Origin: Nocardia concava NBRC 100430
Lineage (GTDB): Bacteria > Actinomycetota > Actinomycetes > Mycobacteriales > Mycobacteriaceae
NCBI RefSeq assembly: GCF_000308815.1
Contig: NZ_BAFX01000096.1
Span: 1-42,538, forward strand
Direction: 5' to 3'
Length of the DNA: 42,538 nt
Shown here piece by piece: positions 1-7,744 of this stretch; the stretch's first letter is position 1; the number at the start of each line of letters is the position of its first letter. The notes under the pieces are model-generated. The model did not search any database. It was not told the origin of the DNA and saw only the letters and a program-made list of their open reading frames with translations. Position numbers and translations under genes: made by a program.

Positions 1-240
1 GCCAACGGCGAGGAGTTCTTCTCCTACCTGAAGGACGCCTTCGACGTGCTCTACGCCGAGGGCGCCGCGGGTGCCCCGAAGATGCTGTCGATCGGCCTGC
101 ACAACCGCATCATCGGCAAGCCCGCCCGCTTCAAGTCCCTGGAGCGCTTCGTGGACTACGTGCAGTCGCACGACAAGGTCTGGCTGGCACGGCGTATCGA
201 CATCGCCGAGCACTGGAAGAGCGTGCACCCCGCACCCTGA
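1..240 (+). CDS. puuE: Allantoinase PuuE-type polysaccharide-deacetylase-fold protein, C-terminal fragment
   Basis: The window opens inside this gene. Frame 1 reads without interruption from base 1 to a TGA at 238-240 and gives about 79 C-terminal residues. The segments FFSYLKDAFDVLYAEG, MLSIGLHNRIIGKPAR and VWLARRIDIAEHW match, as I remember them, the end of PuuE-type allantoinases. These are NodB/polysaccharide-deacetylase-fold enzymes that hydrolyse allantoin to allantoate in purine catabolism. The catalytic N-terminal part lies outside the window, so metal ligands cannot be checked. A strong terminator follows directly. A related NodB-fold deacetylase is the main alternative. Confidence 0.7.
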   Translation, partial: ANGEEFFSYLKDAFDVLYAEGAAGAPKMLSIGLHNRIIGKPARFKSLERFVDYVQSHDKVWLARRIDIAEHWKSVHPAP

Positions 241-247
241 CCCGAAT

Positions 248-283
248 GCGGCCCGGAACCACCAGGTTCCGGGCCGCTTTCGT
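248..283 (+). terminator. Rho-independent terminator after the puuE-type gene
   Basis: A perfect 13-bp stem (GCGGCCCGGAACC at 248-260 with GGTTCCGGGCCGC at 265-277) encloses a 4-nt loop and is followed by TTTCGTTGT. It begins 8 nt after the upstream stop codon. It may also act on the convergent minus-strand gene ending at 304. Confidence 0.85.
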
Positions 284-303
284 TGTCTCGGGTCGTAATC
301 GCC

Positions 304-972
304 TCAGAGCGTGCCGTTTTCGATGTCTTCCTTGACCGCCGCCTGCGACGCGCGATGCGCGGCCACGCCATTGGTGACGGTGAAATCGATCAGCGGCTGA
401 TCGGCGATGAAGGTCAGATGCTCGTTGACCGTGGTGGTGCCGTCGCCATTGTCGGCGAACGTGATCAGCTGGTGGGTAGTGACATTCGGGACGTCCCAGC
501 TGTCGGTCTCGTAGAAATACTGATCCGGATGCAGTCGCGTCTCGGCCTGGGTGTGGCCCGGGAAGGTCGCCGATCCCATCGGAATGTCTTCCAGCGCGGT
601 GAAATCAGTGACGCGCACCCCGTCCGCTTCACAGAGGCGATGCACGATGACGTCCTTGAGGAACGAGTGCCGTCCGATGCCGTTGCGGACGTCGGTGTAC
701 ACCGACCACACCTTGTCGATCGGGGCGTCGATGGTGATCGGCAGGTCCACCTCGGTCACCGCGCGCGCATCGGCCAGATTCTGCTGCTCGGCCTGATAGA
801 CCGCCCAGCTGGCCTGCCATTCCAGCTTGTAGTCGTTCTCGAATTCCACGCAGGCCGGCCCGGCCTCAGCGCGCGAAATCGGGGACTCCGCCCGTGCCAC
901 AGTCGATCCCGCCGCGGGTGACCCCATTGTCGCGCAGGCGATGGCCAGCGCGTAACCCACCATGAACTTCAC
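304..972 (-). CDS. Secreted SRPBCC (START-like) family protein
   Basis: 222 residues. Residues 1 to about 28 form an export signal: a short N-region with one Lys, a hydrophobic core (VGYALAIACATMG) and an Ala-rich cleavage zone near TVARA. From about residue 70 the pattern is SRPBCC/polyketide-cyclase-like: 'ITIDAPIDKVWSVYTDVRNG' opens the first strand and helix, and a C-terminal helix runs from 'PLIDFTVTNGVAAHRASQ'. Such folds bind hydrophobic ligands in a helix-grip cavity; the ligand here is unknown. The GTG start at 972 has GGGAG about 13 nt upstream; an in-frame ATG at 963 is an alternative. Another secreted SRPBCC protein lies at 29862-30476. Confidence 0.75.
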   Translation of the reverse strand: MKFMVGYALAIACATMGSPAAGSTVARAESPISRAEAGPACVEFENDYKLEWQASWAVYQAEQQNLADARAVTEVDLPITIDAPIDKVWSVYTDVRNGIGRHSFLKDVIVHRLCEADGVRVTDFTALEDIPMGSATFPGHTQAETRLHPDQYFYETDSWDVPNVTTHQLITFADNGDGTTTVNEHLTFIADQPLIDFTVTNGVAAHRASQAAVKEDIENGTL

Positions 973-1027
973 CGGGCGGACTTTACTCCCGCTAAGAGTT
1001 ACCGGCAGGTTTGCGGCGAAACCAGGG

Positions 1028-1546
1028 TTACTGTTTGCCGGAGCGCTCGCGGCGCTCCAAATCCACTGCGCGCTTCATCATTTCGCGGGCGCGGGTGCGG
1101 TCGCCCGCGTAGTCGTAGGCACGGGCGGCGCGGTAGTTGTTGCGCCAGTTGTCCGGGTCGGCCTCGAACTCCTGCTTGACCTGCTCGAAAAGCGTGTCCG
1201 CGGCGGCCTTTTCGATGCGGCCGGAGGCGCGGCGGGGCAGGCCGGACGTGTCCAGCTCGCCGCCTTCGTCGTGCATGCGGCGGGCCAGGTGCTGGTGCGC
1301 GAACGCGGCACGGACGCTGGTCGCGACCGTCCAGACGCCCAGCAGGGGAAGGATGAATACGCCGATGCCGAGAATGACCGCCGCGACCTTGCCGGAGGTC
1401 ATCAGGCTGATCCCGATGCGCCCCAGCAACACGAAGTAGAAGCCGAGGATCAGGACCAGGGCGGCGATGAAGCCGACCCGCTTGTAGACCTCTCGGGCGT
1501 TGTCGCTCGCGACGCCGGGTCCATTGTTCTCGGCCGGCGCGCTCAC
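1028..1546 (-). CDS. Conserved membrane protein encoded with dapB (Rv2772c-like)
   Basis: 172 residues. The GTG start (1546-1544) overlaps the dapB stop by 4 bases (GTGA), so the two genes are probably translationally coupled. Two hydrophobic segments (near residues 23-45 and 55-78, including AALVLILGFYFVLLGRIG and VAAVILGIGVFILPLLGVW) indicate an inner-membrane protein. They are followed by a soluble, charged C-terminal half resembling a single TPR-like hairpin ('DPDNWRNNYRAARAYDYAGDRTRAREMM'). A small membrane protein sits beside dapB in M. tuberculosis (Rv2772c), and position and topology agree. The biochemical role is unknown; the coupling suggests a cell-wall or lysine-pathway context. 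Confidence 0.75.
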   Translation of the reverse strand: MSAPAENNGPGVASDNAREVYKRVGFIAALVLILGFYFVLLGRIGISLMTSGKVAAVILGIGVFILPLLGVWTVATSVRAAFAHQHLARRMHDEGGELDTSGLPRRASGRIEKAAADTLFEQVKQEFEADPDNWRNNYRAARAYDYAGDRTRAREMMKRAVDLERRERSGKQ

Positions 1547-2298
1547 AGGTCGAGCAGCGGGTCGATGCCCACGGTCAGGCCGGGGCGCAGCGGGGTCTTG
1601 CGCACGCCGAGCAGCACGCCCGGCACGAACGAGGTGCGGTCCAGCGAGTCGTGGCGGATGGTCAGGGTCTCGCCCTGGGTGCCGAACAGCACCTCCTGGT
1701 GGGCGACCAGACCGGCCAGGCGGATCGAGTGCACGCGCACGCCGTCGACGTCCGCGCCGCGCGCGCCCTCCAGCTCCTGACTGGTGGCGTCGGGGCTGCG
1801 GCCGACCCCGGCCTTCTCCCGCGCGGCGGCGATGAGCCCGGCGGTGCGGAAGGCGGTGCCCGAGGGGGCGTCGGCCTTGTTCGGGTGGTGCAGTTCGATG
1901 ACCTCGACCGAGTCGAAGAAGCGCGCGGCCTGCTCGGCGAAGCGCATGGACAGCACCGCGCCGATGGCGAAGTTCGGGGCGATCAGCACGCCGACCTCGG
2001 GCTTGGCGGCCAGCCAGCCCTTGACCTGCTCGAGCCGCTCGGCGTCGAAGCCGGTGGTGCCGACCACGGCGTGAATGCCGTTCTCCACCAGCCACTTCAG
2101 ATTGGGCATCACCACATCCGGATGGGTGAAGTCGACGACCACCTCGGTGCCGGCGGCGGTGAAGGCCTCCAGCGAGTCGCCCTTGTCGACCTGTGCCACC
2201 AGCTCCAGATCCGCGGCCGCTTCGACACCGGCGCAGATGGCCTGTCCGACCTTGCCGTGTGCACCGAGCACGCCCACGCGGATGCGGTTCGTGGTCAC
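1543..2298 (-). CDS. dapB: 4-hydroxy-tetrahydrodipicolinate reductase DapB
   Basis: 251 residues, the usual length for the family. DapB reduces the dihydrodipicolinate precursor with NAD(P)H in the cytoplasm on the way to meso-diaminopimelate (peptidoglycan cross-links) and lysine. Visible motifs are the Rossmann loop GAHGKVG at residues 12-18, VDFTHP near 55-60, GTTGF at 80-84, APNFAIG at 108-113, and the signature ELHHPNK at 135-141 followed by PSGT at 145-148, which carry the catalytic His and Lys. I chose the GTG at 2298 because GAAGGAGA lies just upstream; a longer ORF would add only seven unlikely residues (MASEGDQ). The stop overlaps the start of the downstream membrane-protein gene by 4 bases. 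Confidence 0.97.
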   Translation of the reverse strand: MTTNRIRVGVLGAHGKVGQAICAGVEAAADLELVAQVDKGDSLEAFTAAGTEVVVDFTHPDVVMPNLKWLVENGIHAVVGTTGFDAERLEQVKGWLAAKPEVGVLIAPNFAIGAVLSMRFAEQAARFFDSVEVIELHHPNKADAPSGTAFRTAGLIAAAREKAGVGRSPDATSQELEGARGADVDGVRVHSIRLAGLVAHQEVLFGTQGETLTIRHDSLDRTSFVPGVLLGVRKTPLRPGLTVGIDPLLDL

Positions 2299-2454
2299 CT
2301 GGTCTCCTTCACTCGCCAATCAGGAACCAGTCGAGCCTATCGGGTCGGCGAAACGCCGTGACCAAGGGCCGGACCCGATGTGATTTACAGCCTCGGCGGA
2401 CAGTATTCATGTGCTGGTCAACATCCGGTCGAATACGACCTATAGGACAAGCCG

Positions 2455-4023
2455 GTGAGAATTCGTCCCGTTACCCGCCGCGCCGCCGTCGCCGCGGCCG
2501 TCTGCGCCGCCGCCGTCGCCGCCGCCTGCTCGTCCGGATCCGACTCCGCCGACTTCACCGCCACCGCCGGACAGCCGCTGGTGATCGGCCTCGACGAACT
2601 GCTGGCCAAGACCGGTGGCCACGCCGCGGTCGCGGTCGCGGACCCGCAGCACGGCACGCTCACCCGGCGCACCGACGGCGCGCTGGTGTACACCCCGGCC
2701 GCCGGGTACACCGGATCGGACAGCATCACCGTCACCACCACCGACGCGGTGCGCCTGTTCACCACCGATATCGCGCCGCTCGGCGACTTCGGCGGCGTGC
2801 CGGTGCAGGCCAGTGCATACGGTTCCGCGTTCACGCCGGTGCCGGGCTCGCACGACGAGTTCTACGGCCTCACCGACCGCGGCCCGAACGTGGACGGCAA
2901 GGCCAAGAACGAGAAGATCGCTCCCGTCTCGGGTTTCACCCCGCAGATCGCCAAGTTCAAGCTGGTCGGCAACAAGGCCGTGGTGGAATCGACCATCCTG
3001 CTGAAGAATCCGGCCGGGCAGCCGTTCAACGGCCTCGTCGACACCTCGGCCTCCACCGGCGAGACCATGCGCGACCTGAACGGAAACGTCTTGCCGCCCA
3101 CCGATCACGGCATCGACAGCGAGGGCCTGGTCGCGCTGTCCGACGGCAGCTTCTGGGTCTCCGACGAATACGGCCCGTTCCTGGTGCATTTCGACGCCAA
3201 GGGCAGTGAACTGGAGCGGCTCGCGCCGGGACGCGGTCTGCCCAAGGAACTTTCGTTCCGCACCCCCAACCAGGGCATGGAGGGCCTGACCGTCACCCCC
3301 GACGGCAACACCCTGGTCGGCGTGATCCAGAGCGCGCTCAGCGAGCCCGGCGTCACCAACTCCAAGGAAACCCCCGTCACCCGCATTGTGACGGTGGACC
3401 TGAAAACCAAGGCCGTCAAGGAATTCGCGCTCCCGCTCGAGGACCCCAAGCAGAAACTGGCCGTTTCGGAGATCACCGCCCTGTCCCCCACCACCTTCCT
3501 GATCGACGAGCGCGACGGCAACAAGGCCCCCAAGGCCAACAAGAAGCTCTGGACCGTAGACATCTCCGCCGCCACGGACATCGGCCCCGACGCGAAAGTC
3601 CCTGGCGCGCAGTACGACCCGGACAAGGGCATCCTGATCGACGGCAAGCCCCTCGAGGTCTACGTCGGCAATGTCACCACCGCCGACGGCATCGCGGCCC
3701 TGAAGAAAGCCGGAATCACCCCGGTCGAAAAGAAGTCCAACCTGGACCTGGGCGCCCTGCTGGACGGCCTCAACCCCGACGGAAAGTTCTTCGGCCACGA
3801 CAAGATCGAAGGCGTCGCCACCACCGACGGCGGCAAAACCCTCTACATCTCCAACGACAGCGACTTCGGCCTCGAAGCCCTAACCGGCGACCAGCCGCCC
3901 TACGGCCTGAAGGCCAAGATCCTCCCCAACGGCGTCCAGGACACCGGCGAGATCCTCGCGGTCGACACCACCAAGCTCCCCGCCAAGACCCAGACCAAGA
4001 CGGTCACCCTGACGGTCAAGTAA
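2455..4023 (+). CDS. Lipoprotein with 'esterase-like activity of phytase' domain
   Basis: 522 residues with a GTG start preceded by AGGA. The N-terminus is a lipoprotein signal: an Arg-rich start, an Ala-rich core and a VAAAC-SSG lipobox with Cys near residue 25, so the protein is probably anchored outside the cytoplasmic membrane. Residues about 45-105 resemble a cadherin/Big_9-like beta domain ('ALVYTPAAGYTGSDSITVT'). From about 120 to the end is a propeller-like region typical of the phytase/esterase-like family ('GLTDRGPNVDGKAKN', 'DSEGLVALSDGSFWVSDEYGP', 'GMEGLTVTPDGNTL', 'KIEGVATTDGGKTLYISND'). The acidic metal-site-like loops are visible. The substrate is not known; phosphate or phosphoester scavenging is inference. 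Divergent from dapB with a 156-bp gap. Confidence 0.85.
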   Translation: MRIRPVTRRAAVAAAVCAAAVAAACSSGSDSADFTATAGQPLVIGLDELLAKTGGHAAVAVADPQHGTLTRRTDGALVYTPAAGYTGSDSITVTTTDAVRLFTTDIAPLGDFGGVPVQASAYGSAFTPVPGSHDEFYGLTDRGPNVDGKAKNEKIAPVSGFTPQIAKFKLVGNKAVVESTILLKNPAGQPFNGLVDTSASTGETMRDLNGNVLPPTDHGIDSEGLVALSDGSFWVSDEYGPFLVHFDAKGSELERLAPGRGLPKELSFRTPNQGMEGLTVTPDGNTLVGVIQSALSEPGVTNSKETPVTRIVTVDLKTKAVKEFALPLEDPKQKLAVSEITALSPTTFLIDERDGNKAPKANKKLWTVDISAATDIGPDAKVPGAQYDPDKGILIDGKPLEVYVGNVTTADGIAALKKAGITPVEKKSNLDLGALLDGLNPDGKFFGHDKIEGVATTDGGKTLYISNDSDFGLEALTGDQPPYGLKAKILPNGVQDTGEILAVDTTKLPAKTQTKTVTLTVK

Positions 4024-4058
4024 CCAACGGCTTCAATCCCTATCCCGCGCAAGGATCA

Positions 4059-4103
4059 GCCCTGGTCGGATCCGGTTCCTTCGCCGAACCCGACCAGGGC
4101 TTG
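4059..4103 (+). terminator. Probable terminator hairpin
   Basis: GCCCTGGTCGG (4059-4069) pairs perfectly with CCGACCAGGGC (4090-4100), an 11-bp stem with a 20-nt loop; within the loop GGTTC can pair with GAACC. It lies 36 nt after the lipoprotein stop. The T-run is weak (TTGTCC), so this may be an RNA-stabilising hairpin instead. Confidence 0.55.
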
Positions 4104-4146
4104 TCCACCCGGACCGTCCGCTCGAGCGGCGTATCTCCGTATCCTG

Positions 4147-4554
4147 ATGGGTATGGGCAGCATGGTTACCGTGAGGGCCCTGCGGGACGCGCTCGAACGG
4201 TCCTGGGCCGCAGACACAAGCAGATCCGGCGCATGGAGCGAGAGCAATCCCGCCAAGGGGCAATGCGCTGTGACGGCGTGCGTAGTTCAGGACTACCTCG
4301 GCGGCGACATCCTGCACTCAGTCGCTACCTTGCCCGGCGGTGAGACTGTCTCGCACTACTTCAATGTGGTCGACGGTCAACGCGTCGACCTCACAGCGAA
4401 GCAATTCCCCTCCGGGACAACGTTCACCGAGCCAGCACCGAAGACCAAGGGTTACCCGTCGACCCGCGACTACTGCATGTCGTACGAGGACATGGTCCGG
4501 AGATATCGCACGCTCGCGGAGCGCGCGGCAGGCCATCTGGGCGCCCGGAGGTAG
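4147..4554 (+). CDS. YunG-like family protein
   Basis: 135 residues. Residues about 15-85 read as the YunG family: 'ALERSWAAD', 'WSESNPAKGQCAVTACVVQDYLGGDILHS' and 'SHYFNVVDGQRVDLTAKQF'. The conserved GQCAVTA Cys, the SHYFN His and the DLT Asp are arranged like a papain/transglutaminase-type Cys-His-Asp set, so a cysteine-hydrolase-like activity is possible but unproven for the family. Three in-frame ATG codons (4147, 4153, 4165) make the start uncertain, and no clear ribosome site is seen. It ends 4 bases before the convergent XRE-TPR gene stop at 4559. Confidence 0.75.
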   Translation: MGMGSMVTVRALRDALERSWAADTSRSGAWSESNPAKGQCAVTACVVQDYLGGDILHSVATLPGGETVSHYFNVVDGQRVDLTAKQFPSGTTFTEPAPKTKGYPSTRDYCMSYEDMVRRYRTLAERAAGHLGARR

Positions 4555-4558
4555 GTCC

Positions 4559-5770
4559 TCAGAGTGCGGTCCAACGCTCCAGGAACTCACGCGCGTCGGG
4601 TACGGCAAGATAAGACCACAATTCCGATACGAACGCGGCGATCGCGGTCTGTAGACGCTCCGATTCCACAGTGCTGATCTCGTCGAAATTGTCGATCAGC
4701 AGTGCGCACCCCTCAGCCACGTCGCCAGCGCGTATATAGTTCTGCGCCATGCGAATTCGCCAGGCTGTCCGCTCCCGCGGGTAGGCGGTCGCGCCCTTGA
4801 TCGCCGATTTCAGGTATCTCGCAGCCTCCGCGTAATCGCCGATCCTCATGAAGCCCAGCCCGGTCAGACCACTCAGTTGCGCCGCGGACAGGAAGGCGAG
4901 ATATCCCGGATCGAGGCCGCGAGTCGAATCGAATGCCCGATGCGCGCGCCGGACCGCCGCCACCACAGCAGACCGGTCGCCGATCACGCTGTAAGCCTCC
5001 GCTTCGCGGATTGCTGCCAGTGCACGTATTTTCGGTCCGCCTGCACGCCTCGCGGCGAGCTGAGCGGCCTCGGCCAGTTTCACGCCCTCTTTCGGGCGCG
5101 AACCGTCGCGATAGGACAGTAGGCACGCATTGATCCAGGCGTGTGCGGCGGCGATCCCGTCGCCCGCGGCTGTCGCTGCCTTCGCGGCAGCGGCGTAGTA
5201 GCGATTGGCCTCGCTCCACCTGCCGGCGTCGTAGTGAATCCAGCCCGCCGCTGTCATCATTTCAGCGCTTGCGCTGGTCAGTGCTTTTCCGACTTTATCG
5301 GTATAGGTGCCGTGGTCGAGAAGGTGCTCGACGTATCGAGCTTCGTTGACGGCCAGCTCGCAGAGCTGGCTGCCGCCGACCATCAACTGTGTCTTGTGGA
5401 TTTGATTGATGCCTTTGGTGATTCGAGCGACGTCAGTGATCCCAACCGCCACCCGGCTATCGGGAGCGGCCGGAATCGGTGGCCGGTGCCCTGTCGCAGC
5501 GACCGCACCGGCGCCGCTCGGTCTCGCCTGGACGAAACTGCGGCGCGCAGCCTCGATTTCCTCGTCCGATTCCGCAACGAGCACGGACAGCGGCACCTGT
5601 AACGCCTTCGCCACCCGGCGCAGAACGCGGAGGTCGTGCGCCGCAGGCCCATCGTGCTCGAGCTGGGAGACGCCGGGCTGTGTGAAGTGGATAAGCGCGC
5701 CGAGCTCGGCCTGAGTCATTCCATTCGACAGCCGTATCCGCCGAATGGTCGCACCGGTCGTCGTAGGCAT
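4559..5770 (-). CDS. XRE-type helix-turn-helix regulator with TPR-like C-terminal domain
   Basis: 403 residues. Residues about 8-62 form a Cro/C1-type HTH ('TIRRIRLSNGMTQAELGAL', 'GVSQLEHDG', 'LRRVAKALQVPLSVLV'). Residues about 120-395 are a run of Ala-rich helical pairs with TPR-like spacing ('AAGWIHYDAGRWSEANRYYAAA', 'LGFMRIGDYAEAARYLKSA', 'AQNYIRAGDVAEGCALL'). Actinomycetes carry many XRE-TPR regulators of this build; the TPR part may sense a peptide or protein partner. It is divergently arranged with the resolvase-like small gene pair at 5972-6524, about 200 bp away, and may control it. The ATG start follows GCGGGG. Confidence 0.85.
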   Translation of the reverse strand: MPTTTGATIRRIRLSNGMTQAELGALIHFTQPGVSQLEHDGPAAHDLRVLRRVAKALQVPLSVLVAESDEEIEAARRSFVQARPSGAGAVAATGHRPPIPAAPDSRVAVGITDVARITKGINQIHKTQLMVGGSQLCELAVNEARYVEHLLDHGTYTDKVGKALTSASAEMMTAAGWIHYDAGRWSEANRYYAAAAKAATAAGDGIAAAHAWINACLLSYRDGSRPKEGVKLAEAAQLAARRAGGPKIRALAAIREAEAYSVIGDRSAVVAAVRRAHRAFDSTRGLDPGYLAFLSAAQLSGLTGLGFMRIGDYAEAARYLKSAIKGATAYPRERTAWRIRMAQNYIRAGDVAEGCALLIDNFDEISTVESERLQTAIAAFVSELWSYLAVPDAREFLERWTAL

Positions 5771-5971
5771 TCGGTACCCCGCTACGTCAGCGTTGCCTTA
5801 GTGGTCGATCCGAGATTGACTGTTGAGCCCCAGCGAGTTTCACCATTGCGCGCACTCTATACCGATTTCCGTATATCGCATCTGGTTCTCAGTATGACGG
5901 AATGAAGCGGCACCGTATCGGCCGTACGGTCGGCATCGCACCCACGGGCGAACCCTCAGGTTGAAGGGGCA

Positions 5972-6312
5972 GTGATGGCAAAAAGCGAGCAATCGGATAT
6001 CTGCGATCGGACATTTCAGGCTCACGTCAAAACTGGGACGAGAGCCAACTCCGCAGTCTCTCAGCGCGACTCGGATATGACCTGTGCAAGACGCTGGTAC
6101 TCGGCCCCTACACGGACCGACCGATGCACCGCCTGCGGATCGCCACGAGCCGCGCCGAGGCTCAGGCCGTGTTCGTTCCGAGCGTCAGTCATTTCGACAA
6201 TGGCGAGATCCCGGACGAACTCGCAAGCCTGGCCACCGTTGTCGCGGTCGACACCGAGCGGACATTCCCGCGCATTGACGTCCCCGCCAGACCGGGTGAG
6301 GTGGAGCGATGA
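5972..6312 (+). pseudogene. Resolvase-N-terminal-like small protein gene with a frameshift in its first codons
   Basis: A good ribosome site (GAAGGGG) precedes GTG-ATG at 5972/5975, but the ATG frame (MAKSEQSD...) does not look like protein. The -1 frame, open from 5965 to the TGA at 6310-6312, reads KKRAIGYLRSDISG, QNWDESQLRSLSARLGYDL and KTLVLG, then VFVPSVSHFDNGEIP. This resembles actinobacterial proteins related to the serine-resolvase N-terminal domain, about 112 residues. The two frames join if one A were added to the AAAAA run at 5980-5984. No ATG, GTG or TTG exists upstream in the good frame. This is either a real frameshift, a base-call error, or slippage on the A-run. The catalytic Ser of true resolvases is not obvious. 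The stop overlaps the next gene's ATG. Confidence 0.6.
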
Positions 6313-6524
6313 CCGAGCAGCCGCGGCGACCCGCATGCCTGCCGGACAAGAATCCAGGCCGCGAGGGCGGACCGGCTGCGTTCCAGCACACCGCCGACGG
6401 CATCGTCGCGATCGGCGAGGACGGCTTCCCCATGATCGACAACGACCTCGTGTTCGAATCAGGCGCCGAACCTTCTGAGCTGGAGCGGTATTCGGTGACC
6501 CACGTGACCTACGACCTCGAATGA
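6309..6524 (+). CDS. Small hypothetical protein coupled to the resolvase-like gene
   Basis: 71 residues. The ATG overlaps the preceding stop (ATGA at 6309-6312), the typical sign of an operon with translational coupling. The sequence is hydrophilic and acidic toward the end ('DGIVAIGEDGFPMIDNDLVFES'), with no signal peptide, membrane segment or known motif that I recognise. The overlap supports it as a real gene even though the upstream frame is broken. Function unknown. Confidence 0.55.
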   Translation: MTEQPRRPACLPDKNPGREGGPAAFQHTADGIVAIGEDGFPMIDNDLVFESGAEPSELERYSVTHVTYDLE

Positions 6525-6715
6525 CACAGCGCCGCTGAGCACGTGGCGATCCGGACCGGTTTGACAGGCCTACAGGCGGCCGACAAACTCGGACACCTTG
6601 TCGCCCTGAAGCCTTTCGATACCTGAACGCGCTCACGCTGGCTCTAGTGCACTAAGTGCGCGCTACTGCCGATGACCGCTCACCGTATGCGGCCGATTTC
6701 ATGGCGATCTAGGGT

Positions 6716-7228
6716 GTGCTGGTGGCCGAGTGGATCAGTGTGTACTGCCAGGAGTCGATCCGACTCGATGGCGATGAGATCCGGCGGTGGATCGAAACCG
6801 CGGACTTGTGGACCTGGGCCGAAACTCTTTACGACGAAGATGAACTGGCCGAGGCTGCTGCGGAATCAGTGTTGACCAACCTTAGGGTTCAGGCCGAGAC
6901 GACGATCGATGTGTACTGGACCGAATCCGGGCGACCACTTCAAATCTCTGTCAGTCCTGCTGCCGCCGAAGACATTTCGGAGGTCGTCAACGAGGCGCTG
7001 AGTACGGCTGATGGACCTGGACCGGCCTTGATTCGTGACCATCTGGCCGCAGTGCGGCACGTGATCAATATCGAGATGTCGGCCGCGGATTCCATGTCCA
7101 TGGGGGCGGTACTGGGTGAGATCGTCGCGCTGGAGATCGCAGCGGTAGGTAACGGGCTCGTGTGGTTCTTCGGTAAGGATTGGGTGTCACCCGAGGATCG
7201 CGCTGGAACGGTGTGGAACCGCAACTAA
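6716..7228 (+). CDS. Hypothetical cytoplasmic protein
   Basis: 170 residues, acidic and rich in Ala, Glu and Trp ('IRRWIETADLWTWAETLYDEDELAEAAAES', then 'IDVYWTESGRPLQISV'). I recognise no family. A stop (TAG at 6710-6712) lies in frame just before the first possible start, so the start is the GTG at 6716 or the GTG at 6722; neither has a clear ribosome site. A perfect terminator hairpin follows at 7296. The 190 bp between 6525 and 6715 shows nothing I can name. Confidence 0.55.
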   Translation: MLVAEWISVYCQESIRLDGDEIRRWIETADLWTWAETLYDEDELAEAAAESVLTNLRVQAETTIDVYWTESGRPLQISVSPAAAEDISEVVNEALSTADGPGPALIRDHLAAVRHVINIEMSAADSMSMGAVLGEIVALEIAAVGNGLVWFFGKDWVSPEDRAGTVWNRN

Positions 7229-7295
7229 CGCCCACGCACTCAATTGCCTGAGCAATCGCACTACTCTGCCGCGAGCCGCGCGGTTCGAAGCGGCC

Positions 7296-7337
7296 AACCG
7301 GTCGGCCCTGAAGATCGCTGAGGCCGACCGGTTTTGA
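7296..7337 (+). terminator. Rho-independent terminator
   Basis: AACCGGTCGGCC (7296-7307) pairs perfectly with GGCCGACCGGTT (7322-7333) across a 14-nt loop and runs into TTTT (7332-7335). It lies 67 nt after the hypothetical gene ending at 7228. Confidence 0.8.
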
Positions 7338-7406
7338 TCTCGAGCCCACCGCTCCGGCTATCTGAGCCTGACGACTGAACGTCTTGGTACCTGAGTAGGT
7401 AGGGCT

Positions 7407-7700
7407 TCAGGCGTCGGGCAGGTTAGCGAGCTGGTCGAGCGCCACCTCGTATAGGTCGGTACCTATGCGAAGGTCGATCGTGGCGAGATGGCGGTCGCGA
7501 TCGACGGTCAGGAGATCACACGGGATCTTCAAGGGGATCGGGTATGCGGCGTCGCGAGTCAGTTGGTCGTGTTCCTCGAATTCGGGCACTTTGGCGACGA
7601 AGCTGGCGGTGCTTCCGTCCGACTGCTGGAACTGCGCCTCAACCCACCCCGGGAAATGATCGTCTTCGTACCGAACTGCGACTGCCTTGATGTACGTCAT
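7407..7700 (-). CDS. Small conserved hypothetical protein with an FPGW motif
   Basis: 97 residues. It begins 'MTYIKAVAVRYEDDHFPGWVEA' and continues as alternating beta-type segments ('STASFVAKVPEFEEHD', 'IPCDLLTVDRDRHLATIDL'). From memory, the FPGW-type opening occurs in a widespread group of small bacterial proteins without an assigned function. No signal or membrane segment. The ATG start at 7700 has only a weak GAGAAG ribosome site. It is 44 bp downstream of the DUF2993 gene on the same strand. Confidence 0.55.
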   Translation of the reverse strand: MTYIKAVAVRYEDDHFPGWVEAQFQQSDGSTASFVAKVPEFEEHDQLTRDAAYPIPLKIPCDLLTVDRDRHLATIDLRIGTDLYEVALDQLANLPDA

Positions 7701-7744
7701 CGTGCGGACGATCTTCTCACTCCGCTGTCGCGCCGTCGCCTGGG

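Noticed and set aside
2440..3798. Minus-strand 452-codon frame opposite the phytase-like gene
   Set aside because: Shadow of high-GC codon use; the plus-strand product has a lipobox and family motifs.
5855..5935. Short palindromes between the XRE-TPR gene and the resolvase-like gene (ATACCG...GTAT; CCGTA...TACGG)
   Set aside because: Imperfect and short; plausible operators but not distinguishable from chance without conservation data.
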